Assembly: GCA_902363805.1 (NCBI GenBank)
Contig: CABJBF010000003.1
Coordinates: 12,464 to 76,463 of the forward strand
Reading direction: 5' to 3'
Length of the DNA stretch: 64,000 nucleotides
Source: Eubacteriaceae bacterium
GTDB taxonomy: Bacteria > Bacillota > Clostridia > Lachnospirales > Lachnospiraceae
The notes under the pieces are model-generated. The model searched no databases, was not told the DNA's origin, and saw only the letters and a list, made by a program, of their open reading frames with translations. Each line of letters starts with the position of its first letter. Positions within the stretch are counted from its first letter, which is position 1. Positions 1 to 8,497 of this stretch are shown piece by piece. Both the position numbers and the translations under genes were made by a program.

Positions 1-87
1 AACTTTTACACCTGCTGTTCCAAACAATACACCTGCTGCAAAAATTCCTGTTTTCTTAATATCAATTTTCTTTAATATGTCTAACAT
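1..87 (-). CDS. DUF6110-like small protein, N-terminus only (cut by window edge)
   Basis: The first 29 codons of a leftward gene are visible, starting at ATG 87-85 behind a GGAG-type ribosome site. The peptide begins MLDILKKIDIKKTGIFAAG and continues with a short Gly/Ala-rich hydrophobic stretch. This matches my memory of DUF6110 proteins, which often sit beside heavy-metal P-type ATPases, and such an ATPase is the next gene upstream. Function is unknown. The rest of the gene lies outside the window, so the family call rests on the N-terminus and the context only. Confidence 0.6.
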   Translation of the reverse strand, partial: MLDILKKIDIKKTGIFAAGVLFGTAGVKV

Positions 88-236
88 TTTTCTCCTCCTA
101 ATTCTACTGCTACCTTAAGACTTCAAAACTATTGTAAAACTTATTAAAATTTAGCAATCCATTTTATTGCCCTATTATGCAAAGCATTACTAAAATGTTT
201 CAATCATCTATCTGTAGTTATTTGTTTCTAACTCAT

Positions 237-265
237 TTTATAGCACACTTGTTTTTTTGTGTCAA
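237..265 (-). promoter_or_regulatory. Sigma-A promoter for the DUF6110-like gene
   Basis: Read leftward, a perfect TTGACA (265-260) is followed by a 17-base spacer and TATAAA (242-237). It lies between the ATPase stop and the DUF6110-like start, so that gene can be transcribed apart from the metal operon. The rest of 88-406 is AT-rich with no gene seen. Confidence 0.75.
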
Positions 266-406
266 TAAATGGCACTAAATTATTAATCACAAATTTGCAC
301 CATGTTATTCCTGTATAATTTTTATATACTTATTTGTTTATATATTATCTTTAAACTCAAAAAACATGGTCAAAATTTAACCGGTCAAGTTTTTCATTTT
401 ATTCAT

Positions 407-2272
407 CTATTCTTCTTTTAATGTTCGCATCGAGTTAAGTATTGCTATAACCGATACGCCTACATCTGCAAATACTGCTTCCCACATATTTGCAACGCCA
501 AAAGCTCCTAATATAAGCACTAATGCTTTAACTCCTAACGCAAATACAATGTTTTGCTTTACAATAGAAAGTGTTTTTCTTGATATTTTCACAACTGAGG
601 CAATTTTTGTAACATCATCATCCATTAATACAACGTCCGCTGCTTCAATTGCCGCATCACTTCCCATACTTCCCATTGCAATACCTATGTCAGCTCTTGT
701 GAGTACAGGAGCATCGTTAATTCCATCACCAACAAATGCCACTTTGTCCTTTTCACTCTTTTGTTCAAGAAGTTTTTCTACACGGTCTACTTTGTCTGCC
801 GGTAATAATTGAGCATGATACTCATCAATTCCAAGTTCATTTGCCACCTTCTCAACTATTTCCTTCTGGTCTCCGCTAAGCATTACAGTCTTTCTAACAC
901 CCACATGCTTCATATCTGAAATAGCTTCTTTAGCACCTTCTTTTATTTCATCAGAAATAACTAAAGAGCCTGCAAATTTGCCATCAATCGCTACATAAAT
1001 TATTGTCCCAATTGCATCACATTTTTCATAGGAAATGTTTTGTTTATTCATCAGTTTTTCATTGCCAACAAAAACATCTTTTCCTGCAAACTGTGCATGT
1101 ATTCCATGCCCTGCAATTTCTTCAACATTCTGAAGTTTTGATGTATCTATTTTTTCTCCATATGCATTTTTAATAGACTCAGCAATAGGATGTGTCGAAT
1201 ACGATTCACTATATGCTGCTACTTCCAACAATTCCTTTTCACTACATCCGACTGCATTTATCCCTGATACTTTAAACTCACCTTTAGTTAGAGTTCCTGT
1301 CTTGTCAAATACTATTGTTGACATTTCTGCCAATGCTTCTAAATAATTGCTTCCCTTTACAAGTATTCCAATTCTAGAAGCAGCTCCAATTCCACCGAAA
1401 AATCCCAACGGAACTGATATAACTAAAGCACATGGACATGAGATTACAAGGAATATACAAGCCCTCTGAATCCAATCCCCCCACTGTCCACCACAAAACA
1501 AAGGCGGTATTATTGCCAAAGCAACTGCACCAATAGTAACTACAGGTGTATAATACTTTGCAAATCTTGTAATAAAGTTTTCAACTCGAGCTTTCTTACT
1601 GCTTGCATTTTCTACTAATTCAAGAATCTTAGCTACTGTAGAGTCATCAAATTCCTTTGTAGTTTTTACTTTTAAAGTCGTACTTCCGTTAACACAGCCA
1701 CTTATGATTTCATCACCTGCACTAACCTTTCTTGGAACAGACTCACCTGTTAAAGCTGCAGTGTCAACAAATGACTCTCCTTCAACTACAACTCCATCAA
1801 GAGGTACTTTTTCACCCGGTTTAATTACTATAATACTTCCTACCTCAACATCATCCGGATCGACCTGTTCTAATCCGTTTTCAGTTTCAATATTTGCATA
1901 TTCCGGGCAAATATCCATCATATCTGAAATTGACTTTCTTGATTTACCAACGGCATATGCCTGGAACAATTCACCTACCTGATAAAACAACATAACTGCT
2001 ACTGCTTCTGAATATTCACCAACTCCAAATGCACCAAATGTAGCAATCATCATCAAAAAGTTTTCATCAAACACCTGTCCGTGACTTATATTTCTAAACG
2101 CTTTAAAAACAATGTCATATCCAATAATAATATATGGTACGAGATAAATAACAAATAATATCCACTTATTTACATCATCAAACTTTCCTGTTTTATCTAA
2201 TACAAGAAGAACTACAAATAAAATTAATGTTGCTATTATTCGTCCTAACACCTTTTTTTGCTTTTCACTCAT
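407..2272 (-). CDS. Heavy-metal P1B-type ATPase (Zn/Cd/Pb exporter type)
   Basis: Membrane pump that exports divalent metal ions using ATP. Visible motifs in order: TGES actuator loop, the membrane SCPCALV metal-site motif, the DKTGTLT phosphorylation site, the HP locus (STHPIAES) and the GDGINDAP hinge. The last membrane segments carry a Lys (GVKALVL) and DVG, the P1B-2 Zn/Cd/Pb pattern rather than a copper pattern. There is no N-terminal HMA domain; that domain is encoded separately by the gene just upstream. I start at the second ATG (2272) because GGAG lies six bases before it; an in-frame ATG at 2284 is the alternative. Third gene of the ArsR-controlled operon. Confidence 0.93.
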   Translation of the reverse strand: MSEKQKKVLGRIIATLILFVVLLVLDKTGKFDDVNKWILFVIYLVPYIIIGYDIVFKAFRNISHGQVFDENFLMMIATFGAFGVGEYSEAVAVMLFYQVGELFQAYAVGKSRKSISDMMDICPEYANIETENGLEQVDPDDVEVGSIIVIKPGEKVPLDGVVVEGESFVDTAALTGESVPRKVSAGDEIISGCVNGSTTLKVKTTKEFDDSTVAKILELVENASSKKARVENFITRFAKYYTPVVTIGAVALAIIPPLFCGGQWGDWIQRACIFLVISCPCALVISVPLGFFGGIGAASRIGILVKGSNYLEALAEMSTIVFDKTGTLTKGEFKVSGINAVGCSEKELLEVAAYSESYSTHPIAESIKNAYGEKIDTSKLQNVEEIAGHGIHAQFAGKDVFVGNEKLMNKQNISYEKCDAIGTIIYVAIDGKFAGSLVISDEIKEGAKEAISDMKHVGVRKTVMLSGDQKEIVEKVANELGIDEYHAQLLPADKVDRVEKLLEQKSEKDKVAFVGDGINDAPVLTRADIGIAMGSMGSDAAIEAADVVLMDDDVTKIASVVKISRKTLSIVKQNIVFALGVKALVLILGAFGVANMWEAVFADVGVSVIAILNSMRTLKEE

Positions 2273-2340
2273 AACATGCTCCATTCTTCCGTATTTATTT
2301 TACGGATGTATAATCAAAAACTGTCTTTTCTAATTTCTAT

Positions 2341-2396
2341 TTATAAAGCCGGTAACTTTCTTTGACTTATGCATTGAAAATCTGCCGGCTTTATAA
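2341..2396. repeat. 12-bp perfect inverted repeat between metal operon genes
   Basis: TTATAAAGCCGG (2341-2352) is repeated inverted at 2385-2396 with a 32-base loop. It sits in the gap between the HMA gene and the ATPase gene. No U-run follows it in the leftward direction, so a processing or stabilising hairpin, or weak attenuation, is likelier than a plain terminator. Confidence 0.6.
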
Positions 2397-2406
2397 CTAT
2401 GGACAA

Positions 2407-2625
2407 TTATAATAAAATCTTGCAGTCAGGTTCTACCTTTGCACAAACCTTTACTACTTCTTTCATAATGCCATCAAATCTTGCATCGTCTGCATCAACC
2501 ATCATCTTCTGTGTCATAAAGCTTACAGATGCATCATTTACTCCATCAATTTTCTTAATTAAATCTTCCATCTTTGCTGCACAATTTGCACAATCCAAAT
2601 CCTGTAATTTAAATTTCTTCTTCAT
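2407..2625 (-). CDS. Heavy-metal-associated (HMA) domain protein
   Basis: A 72-residue stand-alone HMA domain with the metal-binding motif LDCANCAAKM near the N-terminus (CxxC). It is a cytosolic metal chaperone or the detached N-terminal domain of the neighbouring ATPase. I start at MKKKFKLQDL because an AAGGATG-type ribosome site precedes it; an in-frame upstream ATG (2643) would add six residues. It lies between the ArsR gene and the ATPase gene in one leftward operon. Confidence 0.88.
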   Translation of the reverse strand: MKKKFKLQDLDCANCAAKMEDLIKKIDGVNDASVSFMTQKMMVDADDARFDGIMKEVVKVCAKVEPDCKILL

Positions 2626-2680
2626 AATTAACATCCTTTCCACTAATGCTTTAGTACTAACTCTCTAATCTCTAATATAT

Positions 2681-3043
2681 TTATTTTTCTTCTATATGTT
2701 CAATTCCCTGGGAAATTATCGTTCTCACATGACCATCTGCAAGTGAATAGAAAATTGATTTACCTTCTCTTCTATTCTTAATAAGTTTAGCCTGCTTTAA
2801 AATTCTCAACTGATGAGATACGGCTGACTGAGTCATATTCAAAGTTTCTGCCAAATCACATACACATACTTCTGATTCAAATAATACAAAAAGTATACGA
2901 ATTCTTGTAGAATCGCCAAATACTTTAAATAACTCTGCCAAATCATATAATTCATCCTCATCAGGCATATTATCATTAACGATTTTCAACAAGTCTTCAT
3001 GAGTCTTACATTCATCGCAACATTCTACATTGTGATTTATCAT
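2681..3043 (-). CDS. ArsR/SmtB-family metal-sensing repressor
   Basis: Winged-helix repressor expected to leave DNA when metal binds. The recognition region reads CVCDLAETLNMTQSAVSHQLR. The C-terminal helix has DGH, then His 11 residues after that His, then Glu three later (DGH...HIEE), the same spacing as the alpha-5 zinc site of SmtB (D104, H106, H117, E120). The N-terminus also holds ECCDEC, a possible second thiol site as in CadC. I use ATG 3043, which follows GAAAGGTGG; a TTG at 3064 is less likely. First gene of the metal operon. Confidence 0.92.
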   Translation of the reverse strand: MINHNVECCDECKTHEDLLKIVNDNMPDEDELYDLAELFKVFGDSTRIRILFVLFESEVCVCDLAETLNMTQSAVSHQLRILKQAKLIKNRREGKSIFYSLADGHVRTIISQGIEHIEEK

Positions 3044-3065
3044 TCTAATTCCACCTTTCTCCAAA

Positions 3066-3119
3066 CATATGAATAATTGTTCATATGTTTATAGTATATT
3101 TTTTTTTCATTTCTGTCAA
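3066..3119 (-). promoter_or_regulatory. Promoter and ArsR-type operator of the metal operon
   Basis: Leftward TTGACA (3119-3114), 17-base spacer and TACTAT (3096-3091). Directly downstream is a palindrome with core ATATGAATAATTGTTCATAT (3067-3086) and a single arm mismatch. This matches the 12-2-12 operator known for SmtB/CzrA/CadC repressors, placed to block transcription start. Confidence 0.85.
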
Positions 3120-3269
3120 CATATTTTTTTCTTTAATGCTATTAAATAATCTACTATATTAATATTGATTTTCTGCTCACTCCCGTTATTTTCACAATAG
3201 TTCTTTTCTTTCCTTTTCAGTCGATTTTTTTGTTTATCTAATATCCTATACTTTCCAATCTAACTATGT

Positions 3270-3324
3270 TATAATCTTTGACGCAAGGAACTTATAATTA
3301 TTCAAACTAATTATAGGTTTCTTG
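3270..3324 (+). promoter_or_regulatory. Extended -10 promoter and leader hairpin upstream of trkA
   Basis: An extended -10 (TG-T-TATAAT, 3267-3275) is followed by an imperfect 17-bp stem (3284-3300 with 3308-3324, loop seven bases). The leader to the trkA start is about 160 bases. It does not show the conserved GGTTTAACC-type core of a c-di-AMP ydaO riboswitch, so I call it only a hairpin. The rest of 3088-3442 is AT-rich and unassigned. Confidence 0.5.
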
Positions 3325-3442
3325 TATTAAGTTTAAACATTTTTGTTGATAGTTTTAAACTAATATTAAGAAAGGATTTTAAATACAAGTCATTGTCTAA
3401 TCTTTGATTTGTGTCTTGTTTTTACAAGGTTTGGTACGGAAA

Positions 3443-4801
3443 ATGAATATAATCATAGTTGGCTGTGGTAAAGTTGGAAAAAATCTGGCTGCACAGTTGA
3501 GCAAAGAGGATAATAGTATCTGCGTTGTTGACATTGATGGAAATGTTGTTCACAAGTTAGCTGACACTTATGATGTTATGGGAATTATCGGTAACGGTGC
3601 AAGTTATAGCGTTTTACAGGAAGCCGGTCTTGAATATGCTGATTTATTAATCGCTGTAACTAAGTCTGACGAAGTAAATCTTTTATGCTGCATGATTGCA
3701 AAAAAAGGAAGCAACTGTAACACAATTGCCAGAGTCAGAAATCCTATATATAACAAAGAACGTCATTTTCTTCAGGAAGAATTAGGATTATCCATGATTA
3801 TTAATCCTGAATTTATTTCAGCAACTGAAATTTCACGTATTTTGTGTTTTCCAAATGCAATTGATGTTGATCTATTTTCAAAAGGACGAGCTGAAATGAT
3901 TCGTTTTAGAATTCCTAAGGATTCTGTTCTTGATAATGTACATATAAAAGATTTATCATCCCGTATATTTGCAGGTGTTCTTATATGTGCTATTGAAAGG
4001 GATAATGAAGTAACAATCCCAACAGGTGATTTTGTTTTAAAATCAGGAGATGTTGTATCAATGATGTCTTCTAGACAGACAACCATTGACTTCTTCCATT
4101 TTATTAATTTCCATACTCACGAAGTTAAAAATGCGATGATTGTTGGTGGTGGAAAAATTGCTGTATATTTAGCACAAATGCTTTTGAAGTTAAAGATTTC
4201 AGTAAAAATAATCGAACATGACCCTGCACGTTGCCAGGAATTGTGTGAAATGCTACCTAATGCTACTATCATTTGCGGTGACGGAACAGACAATACTCTT
4301 CTTATTGAAGAGCGAATTGATCAGACTGATGCATTAGTTACATTAACTAATTATGATGAAGAAAATATACTTCTTGCTTTATTTGCTCAAAAGAGAGTAA
4401 AAACTAAAGTTGTGTCAAAAATAAATCGTTCACAGTTAACTGAAGTGGTTCATAATTTAAATTTAGACAGTGTTATTTATCCTAAAAATCTTTGTACTGA
4501 ACGAATTTTACAATATGTACGTGCAAAGCAAAATGCCATTGGAAGTAATATCGTTACTCTATATAGATTATGTGACGATAAGGTTGAAGCTTTGGAATTT
4601 AACATTGCCGAGAAATCAAAACTGACAGGTGTTCCTTTGAAAGACCTTAATATAAAAAAGGGTGTATTAATTTGTTGTATAACCCGTGATGATAAATTAA
4701 TTATTCCGGGTGGAGATGATGTAATTGCTCCTGGTGACTCAATGATTATAGTTACAACTCTTTTAGGCTTAAAAGACGCTAGGGATATTTTGGAGGATTA
4801 A
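3443..4801 (+). CDS. trkA: TrkA, NAD-binding regulatory subunit of K+ uptake
   Basis: Cytosolic gating ring of the Trk potassium transporter. Two RCK units are present: a first Rossmann fold at the N-terminus (IIIVGCGKVGKNLA) and a second in the middle (MIVGGGKIAVYLA), each followed by a TrkA-C domain. The length of 452 residues is normal for a double-RCK TrkA. I start at MNIIIVGCG (3443) because the extra 13 residues upstream are hydrophobic and unlike the family. The stop is nine bases before trkH and a GGAGG lies in the last codons, so the two are one operon. Confidence 0.95.
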   Translation: MNIIIVGCGKVGKNLAAQLSKEDNSICVVDIDGNVVHKLADTYDVMGIIGNGASYSVLQEAGLEYADLLIAVTKSDEVNLLCCMIAKKGSNCNTIARVRNPIYNKERHFLQEELGLSMIINPEFISATEISRILCFPNAIDVDLFSKGRAEMIRFRIPKDSVLDNVHIKDLSSRIFAGVLICAIERDNEVTIPTGDFVLKSGDVVSMMSSRQTTIDFFHFINFHTHEVKNAMIVGGGKIAVYLAQMLLKLKISVKIIEHDPARCQELCEMLPNATIICGDGTDNTLLIEERIDQTDALVTLTNYDEENILLALFAQKRVKTKVVSKINRSQLTEVVHNLNLDSVIYPKNLCTERILQYVRAKQNAIGSNIVTLYRLCDDKVEALEFNIAEKSKLTGVPLKDLNIKKGVLICCITRDDKLIIPGGDDVIAPGDSMIIVTTLLGLKDARDILED

Positions 4802-4810
4802 CATAAAGTC

Positions 4811-6250
4811 ATGAATTATTCAATTATACGATATATTTTAGGAATTGTATTAAAACTTGAAGGCATATTAATGTGTCTGCCTTTGATTGTGGGCATAATT
4901 TATTCTGAAAAATCAGCATACTCTTATGTAATTACCATTGCTATGTGTCTGATTATTGGTACTATTCTTAGTCACAAGAAACCAAAAGATACAGAATTTT
5001 ATGCAACAGAAGGTTACATAACAGTTTCATTAAGCTGGGTAATTTTAAGTATATTTGGTTGTCTTCCATTTGTTATAAGTGGAGAGATACCTTCAATGGT
5101 AGACGCCTTATTTGAAACCATCTCCGGTTTCACAACTACAGGAGCAAGTATTTTATCTGATGTTGAATCTTTATCCTATTGTAATAATATGTGGAGATGC
5201 TTTACGCATTGGATTGGTGGTATGGGAGTTCTGGTTTTTATACTTGCGATTCTCCCAATGCGTGGTGGACAGCGAATGTATCTTATGAAAGCAGAGAGTC
5301 CCGGACCTTCTGTTGAAAAACTTGTACCAAAAGTTAGAAATACTGCAATGATTTTATATGGGATATATACTGTTATGACTTTTATTGAAGTACTACTTCT
5401 TCTTATATCAGGTATGCCGTTATTTGATGCTTTAACTACATCTTTTGGTACTGCCGGTACAGGTGGATTTGGAATAAAAAATGACAGTATAACCGGATAT
5501 AACTCATCGATTCAGATTATAGTAACTGTTTTTATGATATTATTTGGTTTAAACTTTAATATATACTATCTTATTTTATGTAAAAAATTTAAACAGGCAC
5601 TACATTCTGAAGAATTAAAAGCTTACCTTTTAGTAATTTTTGCAACTATAGGAATTATTACTTTTAATATTCGTAGTTTTTTCCCAACTATAGGTGAAGC
5701 ATTAAAACATGCGGCATTCCAGGTTGGTTCAATTATTACTACAACAGGATTTTCGACCACAAATTTTGATTTATGGCCACAAGTATCCAAAACAATTCTT
5801 ATTATGCTAATGTTTATGGGTGCCTGTGCCGGAAGTACAGGTGGTGGTATTAAGGTTTCACGACTTTTAATATTAATCAAAACATTAAAAAAAGAATTAT
5901 TTACTATTGTTCATCCTCGCGGAGTCAAAAAAATAACTATGGACAAACGACCTATTGAACATGAAACAGTACGTTTAACAAATATTTTTATGGTTGCATA
6001 CATATTTATTTTGGCATTTTCAATTTTACTTATCGGCATTGATAATTTAGACTTCACAACTAATTTCACAGCCGTAGCTGCCACATTAAATAATATTGGT
6101 CCCGGATTAGAACTTGTTGGACCTACCCGTAATTTTGGAATATTTTCTGATTTTTCAAAATTTATTTTAATGTTTGATATGTTAGCCGGACGACTTGAAA
6201 TTTTCCCTATGTTAATGCTTTTTGCACCAATTTCGTGGAAAAGACAATAG
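4811..6250 (+). CDS. trkH: TrkH, membrane subunit of K+ uptake
   Basis: Integral membrane K+ translocating subunit, 479 residues. The four selectivity-filter repeats are visible in order as TTTGAS, TAGTGGFG, TTTGFST and NNIGPGL, each between membrane segments. It pairs with TrkA encoded just upstream; the ribosome site GGAGG overlaps the end of trkA. No defect seen. Confidence 0.95.
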   Translation: MNYSIIRYILGIVLKLEGILMCLPLIVGIIYSEKSAYSYVITIAMCLIIGTILSHKKPKDTEFYATEGYITVSLSWVILSIFGCLPFVISGEIPSMVDALFETISGFTTTGASILSDVESLSYCNNMWRCFTHWIGGMGVLVFILAILPMRGGQRMYLMKAESPGPSVEKLVPKVRNTAMILYGIYTVMTFIEVLLLLISGMPLFDALTTSFGTAGTGGFGIKNDSITGYNSSIQIIVTVFMILFGLNFNIYYLILCKKFKQALHSEELKAYLLVIFATIGIITFNIRSFFPTIGEALKHAAFQVGSIITTTGFSTTNFDLWPQVSKTILIMLMFMGACAGSTGGGIKVSRLLILIKTLKKELFTIVHPRGVKKITMDKRPIEHETVRLTNIFMVAYIFILAFSILLIGIDNLDFTTNFTAVAATLNNIGPGLELVGPTRNFGIFSDFSKFILMFDMLAGRLEIFPMLMLFAPISWKRQ

Positions 6251-6334
6251 TTCGAAATGTATGTTTTAAAATAAATTGAATTTGCAGTTAAACATTCATA
6301 GAACGTATAAGTATTACGTTTAATATCCTTATAC

Positions 6335-6424
6335 AAAACAGGCACTACATACTGAACAGACCCCCAAAAAGTTAAAATTCCAGTTATAACTTTTTAGAGT
6401 CGGCTCACTTGCAGTGCCTGTTTT
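6335..6424. terminator. Long nested hairpin, probable bidirectional terminator
   Basis: Outer arms AAAACAGGCACT (6335-6346) and AGTGCCTGTTTT (6413-6424) pair perfectly and end in a T-run. Inside is a second inverted pair with AAAAAGTTA / TAACTTTTT. It sits between convergent trkH and the DUF3006 gene and would terminate both. The inner GACCCCCAAAAAGTTA resembles IS3-family terminal repeats. Confidence 0.7.
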
Positions 6425-6429
6425 TATTA

Positions 6430-6672
6430 TCAACTGTATATCGACGGTTCAACAATAACTTTTTCTTCTTTTTCATTCATTTTTTCCATACGATGTTTTC
6501 TAAGAAATTCTTCATCTGTGTCCATAGAATATTTTCCCGTTATTCCCTTCTTTATTACATTTCCTTCTGTTGCTTCTTCCGGAATCTTCTTTTTCTGAAT
6601 AACGTACTCTTTTCCATTCGTGTCTTCACAAACTACCATTGCGTCCTCAAATCTCATTATTATCAGCTTCAC
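6430..6672 (-). CDS. DUF3006-family small protein
   Basis: An 80-residue acidic/basic protein beginning MKLIIMRFEDAMVVCEDTNG, the pattern of DUF3006 (short beta-rich cytosolic proteins that open with a similar RFE...VCE segment). Function of the family is unknown to me. It converges on trkH and shares the terminator hairpin. An alternative start is the Met at residue 6. Confidence 0.7.
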   Translation of the reverse strand: MKLIIMRFEDAMVVCEDTNGKEYVIQKKKIPEEATEGNVIKKGITGKYSMDTDEEFLRKHRMEKMNEKEEKVIVEPSIYS

Positions 6673-7018
6673 TTTTTAGTCCGTCCCTTCCTGCATTTCA
6701 AAACACAATGATTAGAATTACCTTTGTGTTTTGCAACATCTATACTATAAATTTACCTATTAATTGTAAATATCTTATAGAATAAATTACTATTGCATAA
6801 ATTAAATCTCGACATTTTACAATTAATTATAGTAAGTATACTATTTTTTATATTCATTTTCAAGAACGGCATAATCAGGAACAATATGTTTATTAGCATT
6901 TTTACTTTTAATAATATAAATTTTTTCTCTTTTCAAAAATTATAATAAACATTACATTTCAGTTCTTTTTTGCTTTTTTAAACATATATTTAATTTATAC
7001 TTAGTATAAGGATTTAAA
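6673..7018. other. AT-rich intergenic region between divergent genes
   Basis: About 345 bases, very AT-rich, between the leftward DUF3006 gene and the rightward patatin gene. It must hold both promoters, but I see no clear -35/-10 pair, operator or small ORF that I can support. Confidence 0.5.
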
Positions 7019-7879
7019 ATGGATTACGGATTAGCTTTATCTGGTGGTGGTGCAAGAGGAAGCGCTCACATCGGAATTTTAATGGCTCTCGCTGAAGAAA
7101 ATATGTTGCCCTCTTCAATCGCAGGAACGAGTGCCGGAAGTATTATCGCAGGCTTATATGCTGCAAATATTTCTATTGATACCATGCAAAAAATTGCCCA
7201 GATTTTAACTTCTCACCCAACTACTATATTAGACCCGGATATTATTGGAATGCTTTTATTTTTTCCTCAATTTTTAACTTGTCGCAAGCAGCATTTAACG
7301 GGGTTATTAAAAGGGCATAAACTTAATAACTTTCTTTGCTCTTATACTGATGGTAAAGAAATTTCTGACTTAAATACTCAACTTGTAATTCCTGCTGTAG
7401 ATTTAATTTCCGGCAATACGATTGCTTTTACTAATTCCAAAGTAAAATCTCCTCTAGAAAATGTAGTGTGGAAAACTAACGGAAAACTATGTGACATTAT
7501 TACCGCAAGTTGCTCTGTCCCCGGAATATTTCGTCCTGTCAAAATGAGCAAGTACTACCTGGTTGATGGTGGTGTCACCCACAACCTTCCGGTAAATCTT
7601 TTAATGTCCACAGGCGTTGACAAAATTATTGCTGTTGACATTGGTGTAGATTATAAAACTCCTCACAACAATTCTATTACTGAAATTCTCTCTCATTCTT
7701 TTTCTATTATGTCTTACAATTTGAAAACATGCCTTTCTCAGGGAGAACGACTTTTACTTGAACCTTCACTTGATAAAAATGCCGGTCTTTTAACTTTTAA
7801 TATGATTAATGATTGTATAAAAGCCGGATATATTTACGGCAAAAAGATGATTCCTAAAATTAAAGACGCTTTGAAATAA
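7019..7879 (+). CDS. Patatin-like phospholipase
   Basis: Predicted cytosolic serine hydrolase of the patatin/RssA family, 286 residues, likely acting on lipids. The oxyanion motif GGGARGSAHIG is at the N-terminus, the nucleophile motif GTSAGS near residue 40, and the catalytic Asp in VDGG near residue 190. An AAGG ribosome site precedes ATG 7019. It stands alone; the true substrate cannot be told from sequence. Confidence 0.92.
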   Translation: MDYGLALSGGGARGSAHIGILMALAEENMLPSSIAGTSAGSIIAGLYAANISIDTMQKIAQILTSHPTTILDPDIIGMLLFFPQFLTCRKQHLTGLLKGHKLNNFLCSYTDGKEISDLNTQLVIPAVDLISGNTIAFTNSKVKSPLENVVWKTNGKLCDIITASCSVPGIFRPVKMSKYYLVDGGVTHNLPVNLLMSTGVDKIIAVDIGVDYKTPHNNSITEILSHSFSIMSYNLKTCLSQGERLLLEPSLDKNAGLLTFNMINDCIKAGYIYGKKMIPKIKDALK

Positions 7880-7881
7880 CT

Positions 7882-8115
7882 TTGTTATACGCACGGCTTC
7901 GCCGTTCATAACACTTCGAATCCGCTCCGCTTCTTCTCAGTGATTATGCATTCGCCGACTCTTACTCTTTATCTTTTTTTGTTATACCCATGGCTTCGCC
8001 ATGTAATCACTTCGAATCCGCTTCGCTTCTTCTCAGTGATTATGCATTCGCCAAATACTTTCAGCTTTTTTTGCAAGCAAAAAGCTGAAAGTATTTGGCT
8101 CATTGCGTATAACAA
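7882..8115. repeat. Compound repeat element with terminal inverted repeats
   Basis: The 234-base block is bounded by TTGTTATACGCA (7882-7893) and its inverse TGCGTATAACAA (8104-8115). It holds two direct copies of a roughly 75-base unit (about 7883-7957 and 7979-8052), each with small hairpins (GGCTTCGCC) and the shared segment CACTTCGAATCCGC. It ends with a 20-bp perfect hairpin (8051-8070 with 8079-8098). GC content is higher than the surroundings. A repeat/MITE-like element is my reading. Confidence 0.75.
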
Positions 8116-8120
8116 GAAAA

Positions 8121-8152
8121 GCCTTTCAAATAGATTACTCTACTTGAAAGGC
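8121..8152. terminator. Bidirectional terminator
   Basis: GCCTTTCAA (8121-8129) pairs with TTGAAAGGC (8144-8152), followed by TTCTTT rightward and CTTTTCTT leftward. It can end the patatin transcript and the leftward transcript from 8455. Confidence 0.65.
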
Positions 8153-8351
8153 TTCTTTAGTGAACAGGTCGTTCCACTTGTAATTCCCCAATTACATTAT
8201 TATTTTGTATACACCTCATACGGAAAACCTGTCTCTTATTAGTCCCAATACATATATTTCCAAATGCTACACTCAACGTGTACCTTCTAATTGTTAATTA
8301 TTTGTTGACGATTGAAATTAATGTTTTCAAATCGTATCTGTTAAACTTATT

Positions 8352-8414
8352 CTATTTGAAGAAAAATTTAATTATTCTCCAAATTGTATCCATTGCACAT
8401 GTATCAATAAACAT
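8352..8414 (-). CDS. Candidate 20-residue peptide ORF in a LytTR-controlled transcript
   Basis: The ORF reads MFIDTCAMDTIWRIIKFFFK then TAG. AGAGG lies nine bases before ATG. It is about 40 bases downstream of a predicted start site whose promoter (8462-8490) abuts an array of AgrA-like boxes. The peptide is short, amphipathic and basic at its C-terminus, in general character like agr-controlled peptides such as delta-hemolysin, with no claim of homology. The same frame stays open 18 codons upstream without a good start, so a decayed longer gene is the alternative. No homologue is recognised. Confidence 0.4.
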   Translation of the reverse strand: MFIDTCAMDTIWRIIKFFFK

Positions 8415-8461
8415 ATCTTTTACCTCTTCCAAACTTACTTGTTTGTTTCTTTCTGAATTTA

Positions 8462-8490
8462 ATTGTATCTAATATTTCTTTTAACTGCAA
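8462..8490 (-). promoter_or_regulatory. Leftward promoter next to LytTR array
   Basis: TTGCAG (8490-8485), 17-base spacer, TACAAT (8467-8462), reading leftward. The nearest AgrA-like box ends seven bases before the -35, the usual geometry for activator-dependent LytTR promoters. Confidence 0.6.
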
Positions 8491-8497
8491 TCCATAT

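Noticed and set aside
407..2272. Copper ATPase assignment for the P1B pump
   Set aside because: Lys and DxG in the last membrane segments, and the ArsR/SmtB zinc-type regulator, point to Zn/Cd/Pb.
3284..3324. Leader hairpin before trkA as a c-di-AMP riboswitch
   Set aside because: The conserved core of the ydaO class is missing; only a simple stem is present.
8278..8472. 64-codon rightward ORF opposite the LytTR-controlled transcript
   Set aside because: No ribosome site, Leu/Ile/Phe-rich random composition, and on the strand opposite a well-formed promoter unit.
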